This document shows, one piece after another, positions 22,640-35,500 of a DNA stretch of 64,000 nucleotides. Made by a program: the position numbers and the translations under genes. The DNA lies in NCBI RefSeq assembly GCF_000499845.2, contig NC_023750.2:1750824-1814823 (forward strand), in the 5' to 3' direction. Each line of letters begins with the position of its first letter. Position 1 is the first letter of the stretch. The stretch comes from Phaseolus vulgaris. Taxonomy: Eukaryota; Streptophyta; Magnoliopsida; Fabales; Fabaceae. The notes beneath the pieces were generated by a model. That model did no database searches. It saw nothing but the letters and a program-made list of their open reading frames with translations, and had not been told where the DNA came from.

Positions 22640-24130
22640 TATCATGTAATATGAGGTTTTGACTACTTCCGCTAAAAAAACTTGGCCATTCTTGATATTT
22701 TTAACATACTCTTATTCTATCTAAGAGAGTTTTGTTCATCCTTCCGCAACACCATTCTGTTGAGTTGTATGTGGAACATAAAAGTTGTCTCATAATACTC
22801 TTATTTGTTGAATGCTAAAAAAGTTCCATCTATATATTCTCTTCCATTATCTATCCTTAAGCACTTAATTCTTTTCCCAGCTTCCAACTCTACTTGTGCT
22901 TTTGAATTTCTTGAATATTGTAAACACATTTAACTTCTTCTTGTTGGGTTACACCCAAAATCTCTTGGAATAATCATCAATGAATGATACAAAATCTTTT
23001 TCTCCTTCGAGGGATAATAATCGATGATTACCACACATCATAATGAATCAAGTGTATATGGTTGCTTTTGGTTACCACTATAACAAAGTTCAATTTATGT
23101 TGCTTGCTTATTACATAGTGCTCGCAAAAAGGTAAAACAACCTCTATGATCTTCATAAGAGATTATGTTCCACAAGGATGTTTAGACCTTGCTTTGAAAA
23201 TGACTAAGTCTATGATGCCACATCGTCATTGCTTCTTCTTGACTTGTTGACGAAAATGATGCATTTGCTTATTGCAACATATGTCCCAAAAGCACATACA
23301 ATTTTTTCATAATATTGTTTGTTTTCATCATTACTATAATCCTTTCACCACCTTTAAGATCACGCCTTCAATATGAATCTTACACCAAAGGTCATCTAAT
23401 TGTCCAATATACAATAAAATTCTTCTCCAAGTCACGTGTTGTACACCTTAAACCGTGCATATAATACTATTTATATTTTTATTCCGACATTACCAAATCC
23501 AACAATCTCTAAGGCATAATCATTTCCCATGAACACGAATCCACCTGGGTTAGGTTCATAAGCATGAAACCAATTTCAATATGGAGTAATTGTTGCACCT
23601 GAATCCACTATCCACCTATCATGTAATTATTTTCTACCATTAGAGCTATTTTTTCTTCACTCACCATAATATCTTTGTCTTTTAAATTACTTTCAAGACA
23701 ACCTTGTGAGGTTGATGCTTTAGAGTTCTTTCATCCATTCTTACTTACAAACTTCAATCTACAATGAGTTTGACTCCCACTAAAGTTTGTTTTATTATCT
23801 ACCTCTCATCATTGTCAAAGCCTTTACTTGCTTTGAATACCTTATTTTTTTTCCTTTCTTCAAGAATAACTCCAACAACATCCTCAAAGTGTAGGTGTCC
23901 ATTGGGATAGTCCTTCTAATTTCCTTATTCTCTTTTGCTTGAGGACACAAATTTCTTCAGCACTTTTTTGTTTCATCTTGGCTAATTCCTTTTGAAGAGT
24001 CTTAAATCTATTATCCGTTTATCACTAGTCATATTTCTTGTAGATATCATCAGATTTTTAAGTGTAGCTCTTTCTTGACCCCATGGTGGACGCCAATTGT
24101 TCACATAGTCTTGTAATCTTGGTCTGGTAC
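22640..24130 (-). pseudogene. degenerate Ty1/copia gag-protease-integrase
   Basis: Minus-strand copia sequence with many stops. From high to low: gag tail with coiled K/E-rich sequence (23880-24080), protease-like RWIVDSGAT near 23590-23620, zinc-finger remnants near 23130-23200, FVSFIDDYSK near 22970-23000, a degraded DNG region near 22850, and TTQQNGVAEG near 22740-22760. RT is absent. No LTRs found. Confidence 0.8.
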
Positions 24131-25739
24131 TCCTTGGGTCTTGCAAAAGATTCCCTGTCTCTCAAGCTAGCTAGTGTTCGGAATAATAAATGCTTCTAAC
24201 GAAAGAACGTATCTTTCACCAACAAGTGTTCATCTATTAATAGGAGTAAACGAGAACATTATTCATACTAGACCCAAATTATCTCGTCTTTTCAAGTTAA
24301 TATCTTACCGTAAGATTCATTAATTTTTAAATGTTATTAAAATTTATTAGTCCTTCTAAATTGTCTACATGTTTTCGGTCTCAATGATCTTAGCCAAGAC
24401 CTCGGCTATCCACATTACACATTACAATTATAAATACAAACATAATAGCTTATTAAAGAAAATAATATAATGTAGAAACTAATTAGAAATTTCTAAATCA
24501 TTTATGATGTGAACAACTATCCTCTTTATATATGAGATCATCTCATGAAACTTTTCATCCTAAATTCACAAATAAATTTTTTGCACAAAATCTCTCTCAA
24601 CCCACTATAACTATTTCTTTTTTAAATAAAAGCAGCTAATGACTGTACAGTTAAATTTTATACATATAGTATGCAAATAGTATTCAAATTAAGTTTTTAA
24701 TCAAGTTCTTGTTTATCTTTTAAAATACAATACTAAAAAATAAGTTTTAAATTTTAAATTTTATTAAAATTATTTCTTATAATTTTTAATTAAAGTGTAT
24801 TATTAAGATTAAAATAATATATAAAATAAATTATAAAAACTCTTCATTAATTATATAATAAATATAACTCAAACCCTTCTTAATTTAATAAACTAATATG
24901 AAAACACAAAAAAGAGACCCGTGGGTACTTAGTTGTTTTAAATAAAATTTGACATTGTCAAAGAATCTTTATTCTTTGACTTTAAGGAGATTCTTTGACT
25001 TTAAGGTGCATGGTAATGAGATTCAAGTATTTGTATAAAAGTCTTACGTCAAACTCAATGCAAATATTTTCAAAGGTACGTAAACAAATAAAATTGATTT
25101 ATGCAATATCCAAATTATTCTGAATATCTCATATAGATATTCCATGCTTATTTTATTTTCTGTTGTAAAATATAAAATACAACAAAATTGTTTGACCAAT
25201 ATACTTTTAACGTGGGCAAGTAGTGTGATTCAGGTAATAATGTATATAAATATCTTACATTAACACCCAATTTTCTATTAAACACTCATCCCACACTAAT
25301 AGTATAATATTTTTATTTTCAAATATAAATTAATTTGAGAAGAATCAACTACAAATTTAAAAATACTACATTTTTAATTAGGTGTTTCATAGGTGTAGGA
25401 AAATTGAAGGGTCCATCTAATTTTTTTTATAAAAAAACATTTATATTTTACATACAATTGTTTCAATTTTTTTTATCAAATTAGAATAGTTTTATACATT
25501 AATTATTAAAATAAATAAAATTTAAAAAATTATTAAAATTAGACGTGTCATATTGGTACCATTTCATTATAATAAAATTTCAATAAATATTAAAATCATG
25601 TCAATTTGACATGATTTAACTTAAAATTAAATTATAAATATTATATTTTGACATAATTTTTTAAAATAAAATTGTGTGACTTTGACATACCTATATGTGA
25701 ATATTAATACTCTTTATCTATTTTAATTATTTTTTAAAA
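24131..25739. other. A/T-rich DNA upstream of BAHD copy 1
   Basis: A short direct repeat, ATTCTTTGACTTTAAGG, occurs twice at about 24970-25005. From about 25378 the sequence (AGGTGTTTCATAGGTGTAGGAAAATTG...) is homologous to the sequence just upstream of BAHD copy 2 (about 45320-45377). Confidence 0.5.
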
Positions 25740-26041
25740 ATTGTCTATTTTAATAATTAAACTATGAGATTAATCTTGTAAAAAGTCAAATTTGTTTCTA
25801 TATAAAGACAATAATTGACATGATTTAAATTAAAATCTAATTATACAAGTTGTGATATTATATTTTGACATTTGTGTCATCTTGACACTATTTCAATTAT
25901 TTTTTTTTAAATGTGATCTATTTTAATAATTAAACTATGAGATTGATCTTTGAAAAAAGTCAAAGTTTTTTTCAATATAAAGGCAAGAATTAATAGCATA
26001 GTCTTATTATACATACATAGCAATAGCTTATTTTGTGAGAA
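25740..26041 (+). promoter_or_regulatory. BAHD copy 1 promoter with duplicated TATA segment
   Basis: A segment with TTTTAATAATTAAACTATGAGATT ... AAAGTCAAA ... TATAAAG occurs twice, at about 25745-25815 and 25920-25995. The proximal TATA (ATATAAAGG, 25975-25983) is about 60 bp before the ATG, a normal spacing. Copy 2 has only one such segment and is about 450 bp shorter between the shared upstream block and the ATG. Confidence 0.6.
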
Positions 26042-27568
26042 ATGGAAGTGAAAGTTGAGATTGTATCTAAGGAGAGAGTAAAGGCATCATCTCCACCACC
26101 CAATAAGCTTAAACACTTCAAACTCTCCCTTCTGGACCAATTGGCTCCTCCATTTTACGTCCCTGTTCTTCTCTTTTACTCTGCTTCCGATGCCACAGAC
26201 ATCACAACAATATCTCACAACTTGAAGGCTTCTTTATCACAACTCCTCACTCTCTATTACCCCTTTTGCGGAACCCTCAGAGACAACTCAACCGTTGAGT
26301 GCAACCATGAGGGCGTTCTTTTCACCCACTCTACACTCCCCATTCATCTCTCAACCATCCTCAAAAACCCTCACCTGCACCGCATCAACCAACTTTTCCC
26401 ATTGGATCCCTACAACCCTGCCAGGGATACTCTCTTAGAGACCATGGTTGTTCAGTTGAACCAGTTCAGCTGTGGGGGTGTTGCACTTGCCGTCTGCTTC
26501 TCCCACAAGATCGCTGACGCTTCCTCTGCAGCATCCTTCCTCACCGCTTGGGCTGCAACCTCAAGGTATTTACATTGGAGAATTCTATATTCACACCAGT
26601 ATTAGTGCAGCTTAAATACACTTTAACCGTAATGGAAGGTAATTAACCCTATGCTAACCAATTGTGAATATATTTTTTAGAACAAAACCGGTGATCAAAC
26701 TCCAAACCAGACAATATTATTTGGATTTGAAGTTGGAAGAAGAACTTTTCTAGTATCTTTTAATGTTTATGTGATTAAATTGAACTTTTGCAGAAAGGAA
26801 GAGAACATATTGATAGCACCTCAAATGGAAGAAGGGGCACTGGTTTTTCCGCCGAGGAAGATAGAAATGGACATTACTCGTGGCATGGTGGGCCACAAAG
26901 ACATAGTGACAAAGAGGTTCATGTTCAACAGGACCAACATATCCAGACTGAAGCAAAAAGTGGGGAGCTTAGAGTTCTTCCCCACTAGTGTTGAAGCCGT
27001 GACAGCACTCATATGGAAATCATCACTGGAAGCGGCGAAAGCAAGTTCAGAGGAAGGAAAGTTTCCGGCGTCTATGGTATCCCACGCGGTCAACATTCGC
27101 AGCAGAATGGCCTCAACTCTGGGGAAGCACTCGATGGGAAATCTGTGGCAACAAGCAGTGTCTCCGTTGGTGGAGGTGGAAGGAGAAGTGGGGTTGCGTG
27201 ATTTGGGTGAGAGAGTGAGGGAAACGATAAGAAAAGTTGATGGAAATTATGTGAGTAAGCTTCAGGGTGATGAGTTTTATGAGGTGATTGAGGGTTTGAA
27301 GGAAGCAAGAAGAATGGCGTCAGAAAAGGGTGTTCCATGTTATAGCTTTAGCAGTTGGGTGAGATTTGGGTTGTATGAGACGGATTTTGGATGGGGAAAA
27401 CCAAGTTACGTGAGCAGGATTGGAGTGCCTATAAAAAACGTGGTGAGTTTTATGCCTACAAAGGGTGGAGATGGCATAGAGGCATGGATAAGCTTGACTA
27501 AGCCTCACATGCTACATTTTGAACAAAATCAAGAACTTCTCCAGTTTGTGTCCTTTGATTCGAAATGA
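26042..27568 (+). CDS. BAHD acyltransferase, copy 1
   Basis: Two exons, 26042-26565 and 26794-27568, with a 228-bp GT-AG intron, give 432 residues, the usual BAHD length. HKIAD (residues 155-159) is the HxxxD catalytic motif, whose His deprotonates the acceptor. DFGWG (372-376) is the family's structural motif. BAHD enzymes transfer acyl groups from acyl-CoA to alcohols or amines in the cytosol during specialised metabolism. The sequence resembles the vinorine-synthase-like clade, but the substrate cannot be read from sequence. Both motifs and the splice sites are intact. An inverted partner lies at 43659-45185. The two agree throughout exon 1, intron and most of exon 2, then diverge from 27413. 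Confidence 0.92.
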
Positions 27569-27810
27569 GTTCAGTTTTCTTAGTAACACAGAAGTTAAGA
27601 AAGAATTGGAGACACCGATATTTATGTTTATAATTCATTTTGAAGTTACAAAAAAGTATATGTTGTTTTGTTTTATGTAAGTTATTTGATTTTAATAATA
27701 ATGTGTGATGTAATGTATACTTATATATAAAGATAACTATGTTTGTGTATATATTTATTTTTTAATTTTAAGCTATATCAATATTTTATTTTATTATTTT
27801 AGAAATATAT

Positions 27811-28189
27811 ATTACGAAAGTGGACTTTAAGCCTAACTCAACCCCACAAAACCGACTCAATGGGGTGAGGTTTGCACCCACCGAGAGTGATAGATAAAAG
27901 CTCGAGCGTGAGACTATATATTATGGGTGGTCCGATAGCGGCCCGATAGCGGGTGGCCTGATAAGGCCAACAAACACTCGCTAGGATAGGCTCGGAATGG
28001 CTCTGATACCATATTACGAAGTGGACTTTAAGCCTAACTCAACCCCATAAAACCGGCTCAATGGGGTGAGGTTTGCACCCACTTATATACCATGAAAGGC
28101 TCTAATCTCTAGTCGATGTGGGATCTCCAACCTCACCCCATTGAGCCGGTTTTATGGGGTTGAGTTAGGCTTAAAGTCCACTTCGTAAT
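27811..28189 (-). mobile_element. TRIM retrotransposon with an inverted LTR piece
   Basis: Read on the minus strand: an LTR (about 28130-28012, GATCCCACATCGACTAGAG ... CTTAAAGTCCACTTCG), the iMet primer-binding site TGGTATCAGAGCC (28011-27999), about 110 bp of non-coding interior, and a second LTR piece (about 27880-27811). This is a terminal-repeat retrotransposon in miniature with no coding capacity. Fused to its outer side, 28131-28189 is an exact inverted copy of 28013-28071. Confidence 0.85.
28013..28189. repeat. perfect 59-bp inverted repeat with 59-bp loop
   Basis: 28013-28071 (ATTACGAAGTGG ... GGGGTGAGG) and 28131-28189 are exact reverse complements by hand comparison, separated by 28072-28130. 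The arms are TRIM LTR sequence in opposite orientations. Confidence 0.93.
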
Positions 28190-30339
28190 AATATAAGAGG
28201 TTTTTATCATTTTATTGTGGCTATAATCAAAAGTAATTTTTTTAACAACTTCCCACTACCTCTATATAATTTTTTTTTTCACTTTCCTCTCCATAAAAAA
28301 CTTCTCACTTCTCTCTCTCAATTGCCCATTTAAAATATTAATGTATCTGAAACCTCACTCCCTCCTCACGTCCTTCTCTCTTAGAGACAAACGCATTCTC
28401 ACTTCTTTTTTCTCTTTCTCTTCTCTTTCGTGTAGATAGATACGTATTCTCATCCTCATTTTTTTTTCTTCTATTTTTTCTCGTTTTGTTCCAATTGTTC
28501 CATTCTGGTTTTGTTCCAATTGTTTCATCTTCTTTACATGCATTGTGTTTTTGTATATAGTTTTTTTATTGGTTTACAATTGTTAGTTTACAATTGTCGT
28601 CATCAAGCAAATGGTGTTTGGTCCATTGGTTGAATTAAGACGAGTGACTCTTTGTCCAACGCGCTCTCTTCTCCAATTCCCCTCACTCACTTTGTTCCTC
28701 CAAATGAGTAAGTTTCTCAAAAAAAATTTCATAAAACACTACAACTGTAAACCTAACCACATTTTGTTTTCTGCATTTCAGATATCCACATGGCGTAGTT
28801 GCTTATTTCTTCACTATTTTTTCCCCAAATCCTTTTTCTTTTTATTAAAGACTCAAATGTTCTTTTTTTTTTCTCCTATCAAGAGAACTAAAATGATTGT
28901 TTTTATAAAAATTAACTATTCACTACTTCTTCTTTGTCTTCAAAGATAATTTTTTAAGCCTTTAAAACTAAAAAGAGATAAATGTTTTATTAAGCTTATT
29001 TACATGTTTCTATTTTGTTCCCAGGCTTCTTGGACAAAAAGTGTATAATTCATTAATCTAGAGGGGTAAAGAACACCAAAGGAGGAAGCTCAAAGATGAA
29101 GATAGAAACAATAGTGTTTATTTATTCCCATTGACTCTTTTATGTAAAGGAAATAAATGGTTACTAGAAGATGATGTAATCATATGTTTATATTTGTTCG
29201 GATGTAACATTGATAGTGACACTAAAGTTATTAAAATATTCTTTCTCTTTCGTATATTTAATTGATGAATTCTGTTTTAATAAATCTTATTAAATGTATA
29301 ATATATATATATATATAACCTTTTTTATTCAATTTTTAATATTAAACATAATTATAAATAACAAAATAAAAATGAGGATACACACTACACTACGCTATTA
29401 GTGCTTGTGTTTTTGTTAGTTTATATAATGAATTTAATGTAATGATATCTAATGTGTTTTTTATTAGATTATAAATGTATGAAACTCAAGGAATTATTTT
29501 AGAGGTATGAAAATTAATTCCTTCACTTATCACTTCATTAAGGATTTAATGGTTTTTTTAATAAATAATTCAAAATTTTGAATTATTTAGAGAAAATATT
29601 TAAATATGGAGGGAGTTATTAGAAGTTAAAAAAATGTATTTTATTTTATTTTATGATTTTAGGTTTTTCAAAAAAAGAAAACTAAGGAAGGAGTAAAAGA
29701 AGAAGAAAAAAAATTAATTATTGTCAAAGATTCTTTAAATACTTTAGAATGGGTTTAGATAAATTTTGAATCCTTCTATAGAAAGAATAAAGTTAAAAAG
29801 AGTGTATAATTTTTGTATTGTAGCTTCTTTGTTTTTGTTTTTCTATTAGACTCTTTAAAAGATTTGGATATTTGTTTGCGTGTAACATCATTTCTAAAAC
29901 TTTCTCTGTTTGTATAAATTATAAAGATTGAAGTATATCAGACTTTAACTAAGGTTTAATTTGACGAAATATAATCTAGAAATCAAATAATCTCTAGAAT
30001 AAACAAATTCTTCTGTTTACTTTTGCATTTTTCAGAAACCTTCTCTCTTTTGTAAGATTTGAGAATGTTGATGCATATCAATGTCTTAAATAAGATTTAT
30101 TTCATTAGGAAGATATATTTTATAAAGATAGAATCAAGAAGAAGAATATCTTCAGTTTCTGAAAGCCTCTGTTTAATATTTGAATTTTGAAAACTTTCTA
30201 AAAGGATTCAATTGAGACATTGAATAACATTTTTGATACAAATGAATAAATAATATCAAAATGAGTTTTGAAAACATTCAAGGATCATTAGTAAACATTT
30301 TAAGAATACAAATATTGATTTTAGAAACTCTCCGATACG
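28190..30339. other. intergenic DNA
   Basis: 28270-28480 is CT-rich. A 112-codon open stretch at 28611-28949 has no recognisable family, biased composition and no splice-coherent partner, so I do not call it. A TA run lies at about 29299-29318. The rest is A/T-rich. Confidence 0.4.
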
Positions 30340-30620
30340 TTAGACTGTCTATCATCTATCACGAAAATAAAGAGTAGACCGTCTAACACAAAGAAGAAGA
30401 ATAAATCTTATAACACATTTTGCCTTTTGAGATTGTCTATGGGTTAAACTCCAATGAGATCGTCTAGCTAGTTTAACATGATAAGACTTTCCAGCATATT
30501 GAAGTTTGTGAGACCATCTAGTACTTGTAGTATTGTGAGACTGTCTAACAAATTTAACAATGTGAGACTGTCTAACAATTAATATTATAGACTTGCTAAT
30601 AGTTAAACTTTGATACCTGG
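30340..30620. repeat. degenerate tandem repeat around GAGACTGTCTAAC
   Basis: The motif GAGAC(C/T)(G/A)TCTA(A/G) recurs about seven times at irregular spacing (near 30371, 30431, 30460, 30512, 30537 and 30563), joined by AATTTAACA-type linkers. An open minus-strand frame across it (repeats of RQSH) follows from the periodicity and is not a likely protein. Confidence 0.6.
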
Positions 30621-32577
30621 ACATCAAGAATTTTTTTTATAACTTTAACACATCGAGTTGATTGGCCTATGCTGAGCAGATCACTAATCCCCATAGACCC
30701 TCTTCAATCCTACTTCTAAAAACTATAAATAAAGGTCTTGGGGTAACATTAAAAGCATCGAGAGGTAGTGGAAAGGCATGCATTGAGAGAAAGCCTTCCA
30801 AGAGGCATTTAATGAGTTTTAGAAGGATCAAATGAGATCTTTAGAGGTGGTTTTGATGATTTAGACTCAGAGAGTCTGAACTTCTGAATCCAATTAGGTT
30901 AAGTAGGTCAAAGTCTTAGAAGAAGTGAAGACCAATCTTTGGAGAAGTAAGCCTTGAAGACAACCTAGCCGTAACATCAAAAGAATCATTCTTGTTGTAA
31001 TTTAGCTTCTCATCAAATGAATATTTAAAAACTTAGTTGTTGAATATGAATGCAAGTTTTCATGATCAAATATAAAACAATCCAAACATTCCGAACGCTT
31101 CTCACAAAACAGTGACACTTAAGCATCGTGTCTAAGGGCAACATAACATAAAAAAAACTGAAACATCAACTATCAAAAGATGAAATGTCTCAAAGGGGTA
31201 AAAAAACTTACCATTGATATTGAAAACCCCCTCATTAATGCACATTGGGAAATGCACCATTATGAGACACATCTTACCAACTAGAAAAGTCGAATAAACT
31301 TAACCTCGTAAGACTCACAAAGTATCAATCTCAAAAGATGGTTGTGAAAATGCAACCTCAGACTTTATTTACTTAAATTTGAACACTAAAACTCGTTTAT
31401 CCCTTAAATCGGTCCACCTGCACCTCATTCATGGATTCCGAGCTTGAGGTGCTTATGTACCTATCCATTTCCAAGATATACAAAAATATGCATAATATAA
31501 AATCCAACCAAATTAGATGTAGTCTAATCAAATCGAATGCAATCCAATCAAATCAGATGAAACCGTATAACTCGAATATGTATTCATGTGTACAATTAAT
31601 AATATCTCTTATTTATTTTGAATATCTCAACCAATGCCCAAAAATGTTCGCAAATACTGACCAATTCCACAGAAGTACTCACCCAATTATGATACTCACT
31701 TATTACTTATAAATTATTTTGCTACTTTTACTGACTTGAGTGTCAAAAAATCTTCTGTATTTGAATTTTTTCTCATCATCTTCAACAACTTGACGATCAA
31801 CCATCTGAAGTATAAACTCAACTTCTTTTGAATACTACTTTTTCACATTGGGAGAGTGGTCGATAAGAGATAGTATGTAAAAAAAATCAAAATAAGATTT
31901 TGTATAAATTAATAATGCCCACAATTACAATTTTTTTTAATAATTTGAATTTAAAATTGTATTTATTAATTGATATATTAATAAATTATCAATTCAAAAA
32001 GCTTTTTTTTTTCTATTAAACCAATATAAAATTAATAAAGAAAACAAGAATCATACAATTTTATCATTTCAGATAAATTTTAATTAAATAATTAATTAAA
32101 GGGGTATGTTTAAAACAATGTCAGAGAAGTGTTTCTTTGTATGTAGCAACTTCAGGACAATTAATTAAAGGGTATTTTTTTGTATACCTCCATGCATTCT
32201 TCCTACATCTTAAGTGTAGAAAGATTGGATAATTTAGAAATACATTCTATATTTTATAATACATTTTAAATAATATAATCTAAATATATTGTAGATTATA
32301 TAAATCAGAAATTTAAAAACATATTTTAAATTATATAACTTAGAACATATTTTTGAATTATAGAATTTAAATGAAGTAAAATGGAGAATATGCTTGCGAG
32401 TTTTACCATCCAAGCATGTGCAGTAGCCCGTGAAAGTGAAAGTGCAGGAAGAATCGAAATATGAATAATTTTCCATAATTAAATGTTTTCAGTTTCATAA
32501 GATCCCTTTAGAAAGTTCAGTTCAGATCTTTTAGACAAATCCAACTTGTGGGGTTAGAGGCACAGCAAGAGAGAGAG
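30621..32577. other. intergenic DNA with LTR-like and dispersed repeat segments
   Basis: 30640-31060 has CTATAAATAAAGG followed by an AGCTTCTCATCAAATGAATATT tail, the look of an LTR, but termini are not found. 31480-31830 belongs to a dispersed family also seen at about 50040-50460. 32200-32380 is a run of ATTTTAAAT-type imperfect repeats. The promoter and leader of the next gene should lie at 32400-32577. Confidence 0.4.
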
Positions 32578-35500
32578 ATGAACACTGTACTTTCACCTTC
32601 AGCGTTTACAACGTTGTCCAAAACCTATGTTTCTTTTTGTCCCTTATTTTCCAATTTTTCTGTTCCCTCGTCTTCCAAATCCTCGCACATTGAACTTCCC
32701 CGCAAAAGGGGTTCTCAAAACACTGCACTTCGCTGCAACTGTAGCATCTTGCCCGGCGGCCCTGGCTCTGGTACATTATTGTTCTTTCTCGCTCTTGTAC
32801 TGCTAGTGATGTTGCTGATGTGTTCTTCAATGATGTGAAGAGGGTTTTTATTTTTTTAATATCAAGTTTTGTTTTCATGGGTTGCTGCTGTTTGAAACAA
32901 AATTCACCCTTTCTGCTGTTTCTAGTAGCTTATGTTGTTACAGTATTATGTTTTTTCTTTTCTTTTTATTCGTTTTGATTTCACACATGCTGAAGGCATT
33001 TAAGAATTGAGGATTGGATTCGTGGGGACTTAGGAATTACAAGAATGTCCATTATTTAGGGTGTCTGGTTGTCTTTTTGCCTTTTAGATTTTATAAATTT
33101 TTTCGTAAGGCTGTTTTCAAAAACTATTTTGTGGATAGTAAGAGACGGGTAAGAAGATGCAATACTTTTAGGAGAAACGAGTATCAGAAAACTGAAAGTA
33201 GAAACCAAAATCAGCAAGATGTTTTGGTTTTTTTTATTTTAAAACTTAGAAAAACGCATTCCTTTTGAAAACAGTTTTCAAAATATACTTTTTTGTTTGA
33301 GTTTTTATTTTAGAAAATAGAAAACAATTTTGAAGAATAGGAATCAGACAGACCCTTAGACTAATAGTAATGTTTCACATAGTATATTGGGTTAATGATA
33401 ATCCATTCTCAAGGATTTACTTTTTCAAATTTGTAGTTTATGTTTACATACTGGTAAATAGTTCACTTAAAATTCTCTATCTGTTAGGTGTTTTATTATG
33501 TTTTCTTTCTCCAGCTAATAAATGACTGAATTATGCAGGTGACAGTGATAGCAGCAACAGAAGTATCCTGGATGCATTTTTCTTGGGAAAAGCAGTAGCT
33601 GAAGCTCTAAATGAGCGCATTGAATCCACAGTTGGTGAGATTTTGAGCACCGTCGGTAGATTGCAAGCTGAACAACAAAAGCAAGTGCAGGACTTTCAGG
33701 TATGGAGCTGTTTAAACTGGCATTATCTTGTGCTGGATTTATGTAATATGCTGTATCGTGTTTACCTCATGACAACGTAAATTGTAATACTTTCCTATTA
33801 TTTTGTATGTAAGTCTATTAATTGGAAAGTGATAATCTGCTTAAAGATTTTATGTGGTAACATGATCCAGCACTCTCTACATTTTGGATGCTCTGACAAT
33901 TAATGTTTGATTGTAACTAAACTTTTAGAGTATAGTTCAGCCCTTTCATTGGACCTTAATTTTCCAGTACAGGAAAACGTTTGTTATTGTATTTCCAATT
34001 TGAAAATGATATTATAGGTAATGAGGACTGTCAATTGTCCCAATAAACTTATTTCAGATTCCACTTGTTACCAAAATACATTTTTTTTATTTAGTCTGTC
34101 ATCACTTTTGTACTCCAAGGTGTTTCGGGCTGTCAGGATTAAGTTACTTACCGAGCAGGATAGTTATGTACATGAAGACATATTGTTGAGCTATAGAATT
34201 AGAGTCATGCTGATGAAGAGTTGAGAAGATGAGTTGGAAAATGAAAGTGCCAAACAATTGGGATGCTGATAAACATTGTGATATAGAATAACTAGAATGT
34301 TGTATTCTTTCTAGACCAAGAATGTGCAACACTGCTACATTCTCTAAAAATTAACACAAAGAAGACAGAATAACTAAATAAAATAGGACAAGAAAGGCTG
34401 TTCTTTTCCTTTCTCCAAGTGCAACAATGTTTAAGATTGTAAACTCCACGTAAACAAGGGTCAATCTCTATTGGTTGTAATTTTAGGCAGTTTGAGAAAG
34501 AAGAGGAGAAGGCACAAATAATACAAAGGAAAGAACATAGAGGAGTCTTTGGTTTTAAACAAGGGTCAATCTCTATTGGTTGTAATTTCAGGCAGTTTCT
34601 GTAAGGAGAGGAGAAGACGCAAATAATACAAAGGAAATAGAGGAGTCTTTGGTTTTATAGTGGAAATTATGAGGGAGAGTTTACTATTTTCAAAATCAAA
34701 TTTCTGTTTTGGAATATTTGTCTCCTGAGCACATATGGAAGTGTTTTTTCCTAGAACACATTTTGGGTTTCTTAAATTTGGTCTCCTGTGCACCTGAGCA
34801 GAGAAGTTGAAGCAAAAAACATTACCAGTTGTTTTCTTATTTTTTTATAAAAACTCTGTAAACAATTTTAAAAAATTAATAGATTTTGGGTGGGAAATTG
34901 ATGAAGTATTGTAGAGTTGTTTTAGAAATTATTTTTTAACAAAGAAAATGAGAAGAGAATCAAACAAGTCACAATTCTCTTGGGGCATGAGGCGTAGAGA
35001 AGAGATTCATGTATATTGTAAATCTTTAATCTCTGACCTTTGATCATATTGAAACTGGTCAGAAGGTATCCGTTTGTAATTAAAGTATGACAGGCCCATA
35101 AATAAGAGGTATGAACAGAGAAGGAAGAAGGGAGATGAATGAGTAGTGAGTTGGGTTAACAGACTCCAAGAGTGAGGATTGAAATGAGATGAGAACAGGG
35201 AGGGACATGTGGCATCTGATGATGAAAAGAGAGAGAAGAAAGGCAGGGGAGGAATAATAGAAATGTCACCTTGCACGGGAAGGGATGTTGTAGGAGGGTT
35301 TGTAAATTGTTATAATTATAGAAATAAGGCACAAATCCTTTATAATCAGGAATAAGTAGATTATATGTATATTATTAGGAATGTTTTTATTTAATCCCAT
35401 TATCATATTTTTATCATTAGAGGATATCAAATCTTCTCTATTTTTGTATTGATTCATTTTACTCAATAGAAATAAAGCACTCGTATTGTCTCAGAAACAC

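Noticed and set aside
26750..27508. Several 60-90 codon frames on both strands inside the BAHD gene, mirrored at 43889-44477
   Set aside because: They are shadow frames of the BAHD exons. Their value is only to confirm base-level identity of the two copies.
28611..28949. 112-codon plus frame
   Set aside because: Phe/Leu/Lys-biased, no domain, no homologous pattern; probably chance in CT- and T-rich DNA.
30340..30620. Possible CRISPR-like array
   Set aside because: Motif copies are diverged, spacing is irregular and the genome is a plant; not a CRISPR.
30352..30627. 91-codon minus frame with repeated RQSH
   Set aside because: It is a translation of the GAGACTGTCTAAC repeat array.
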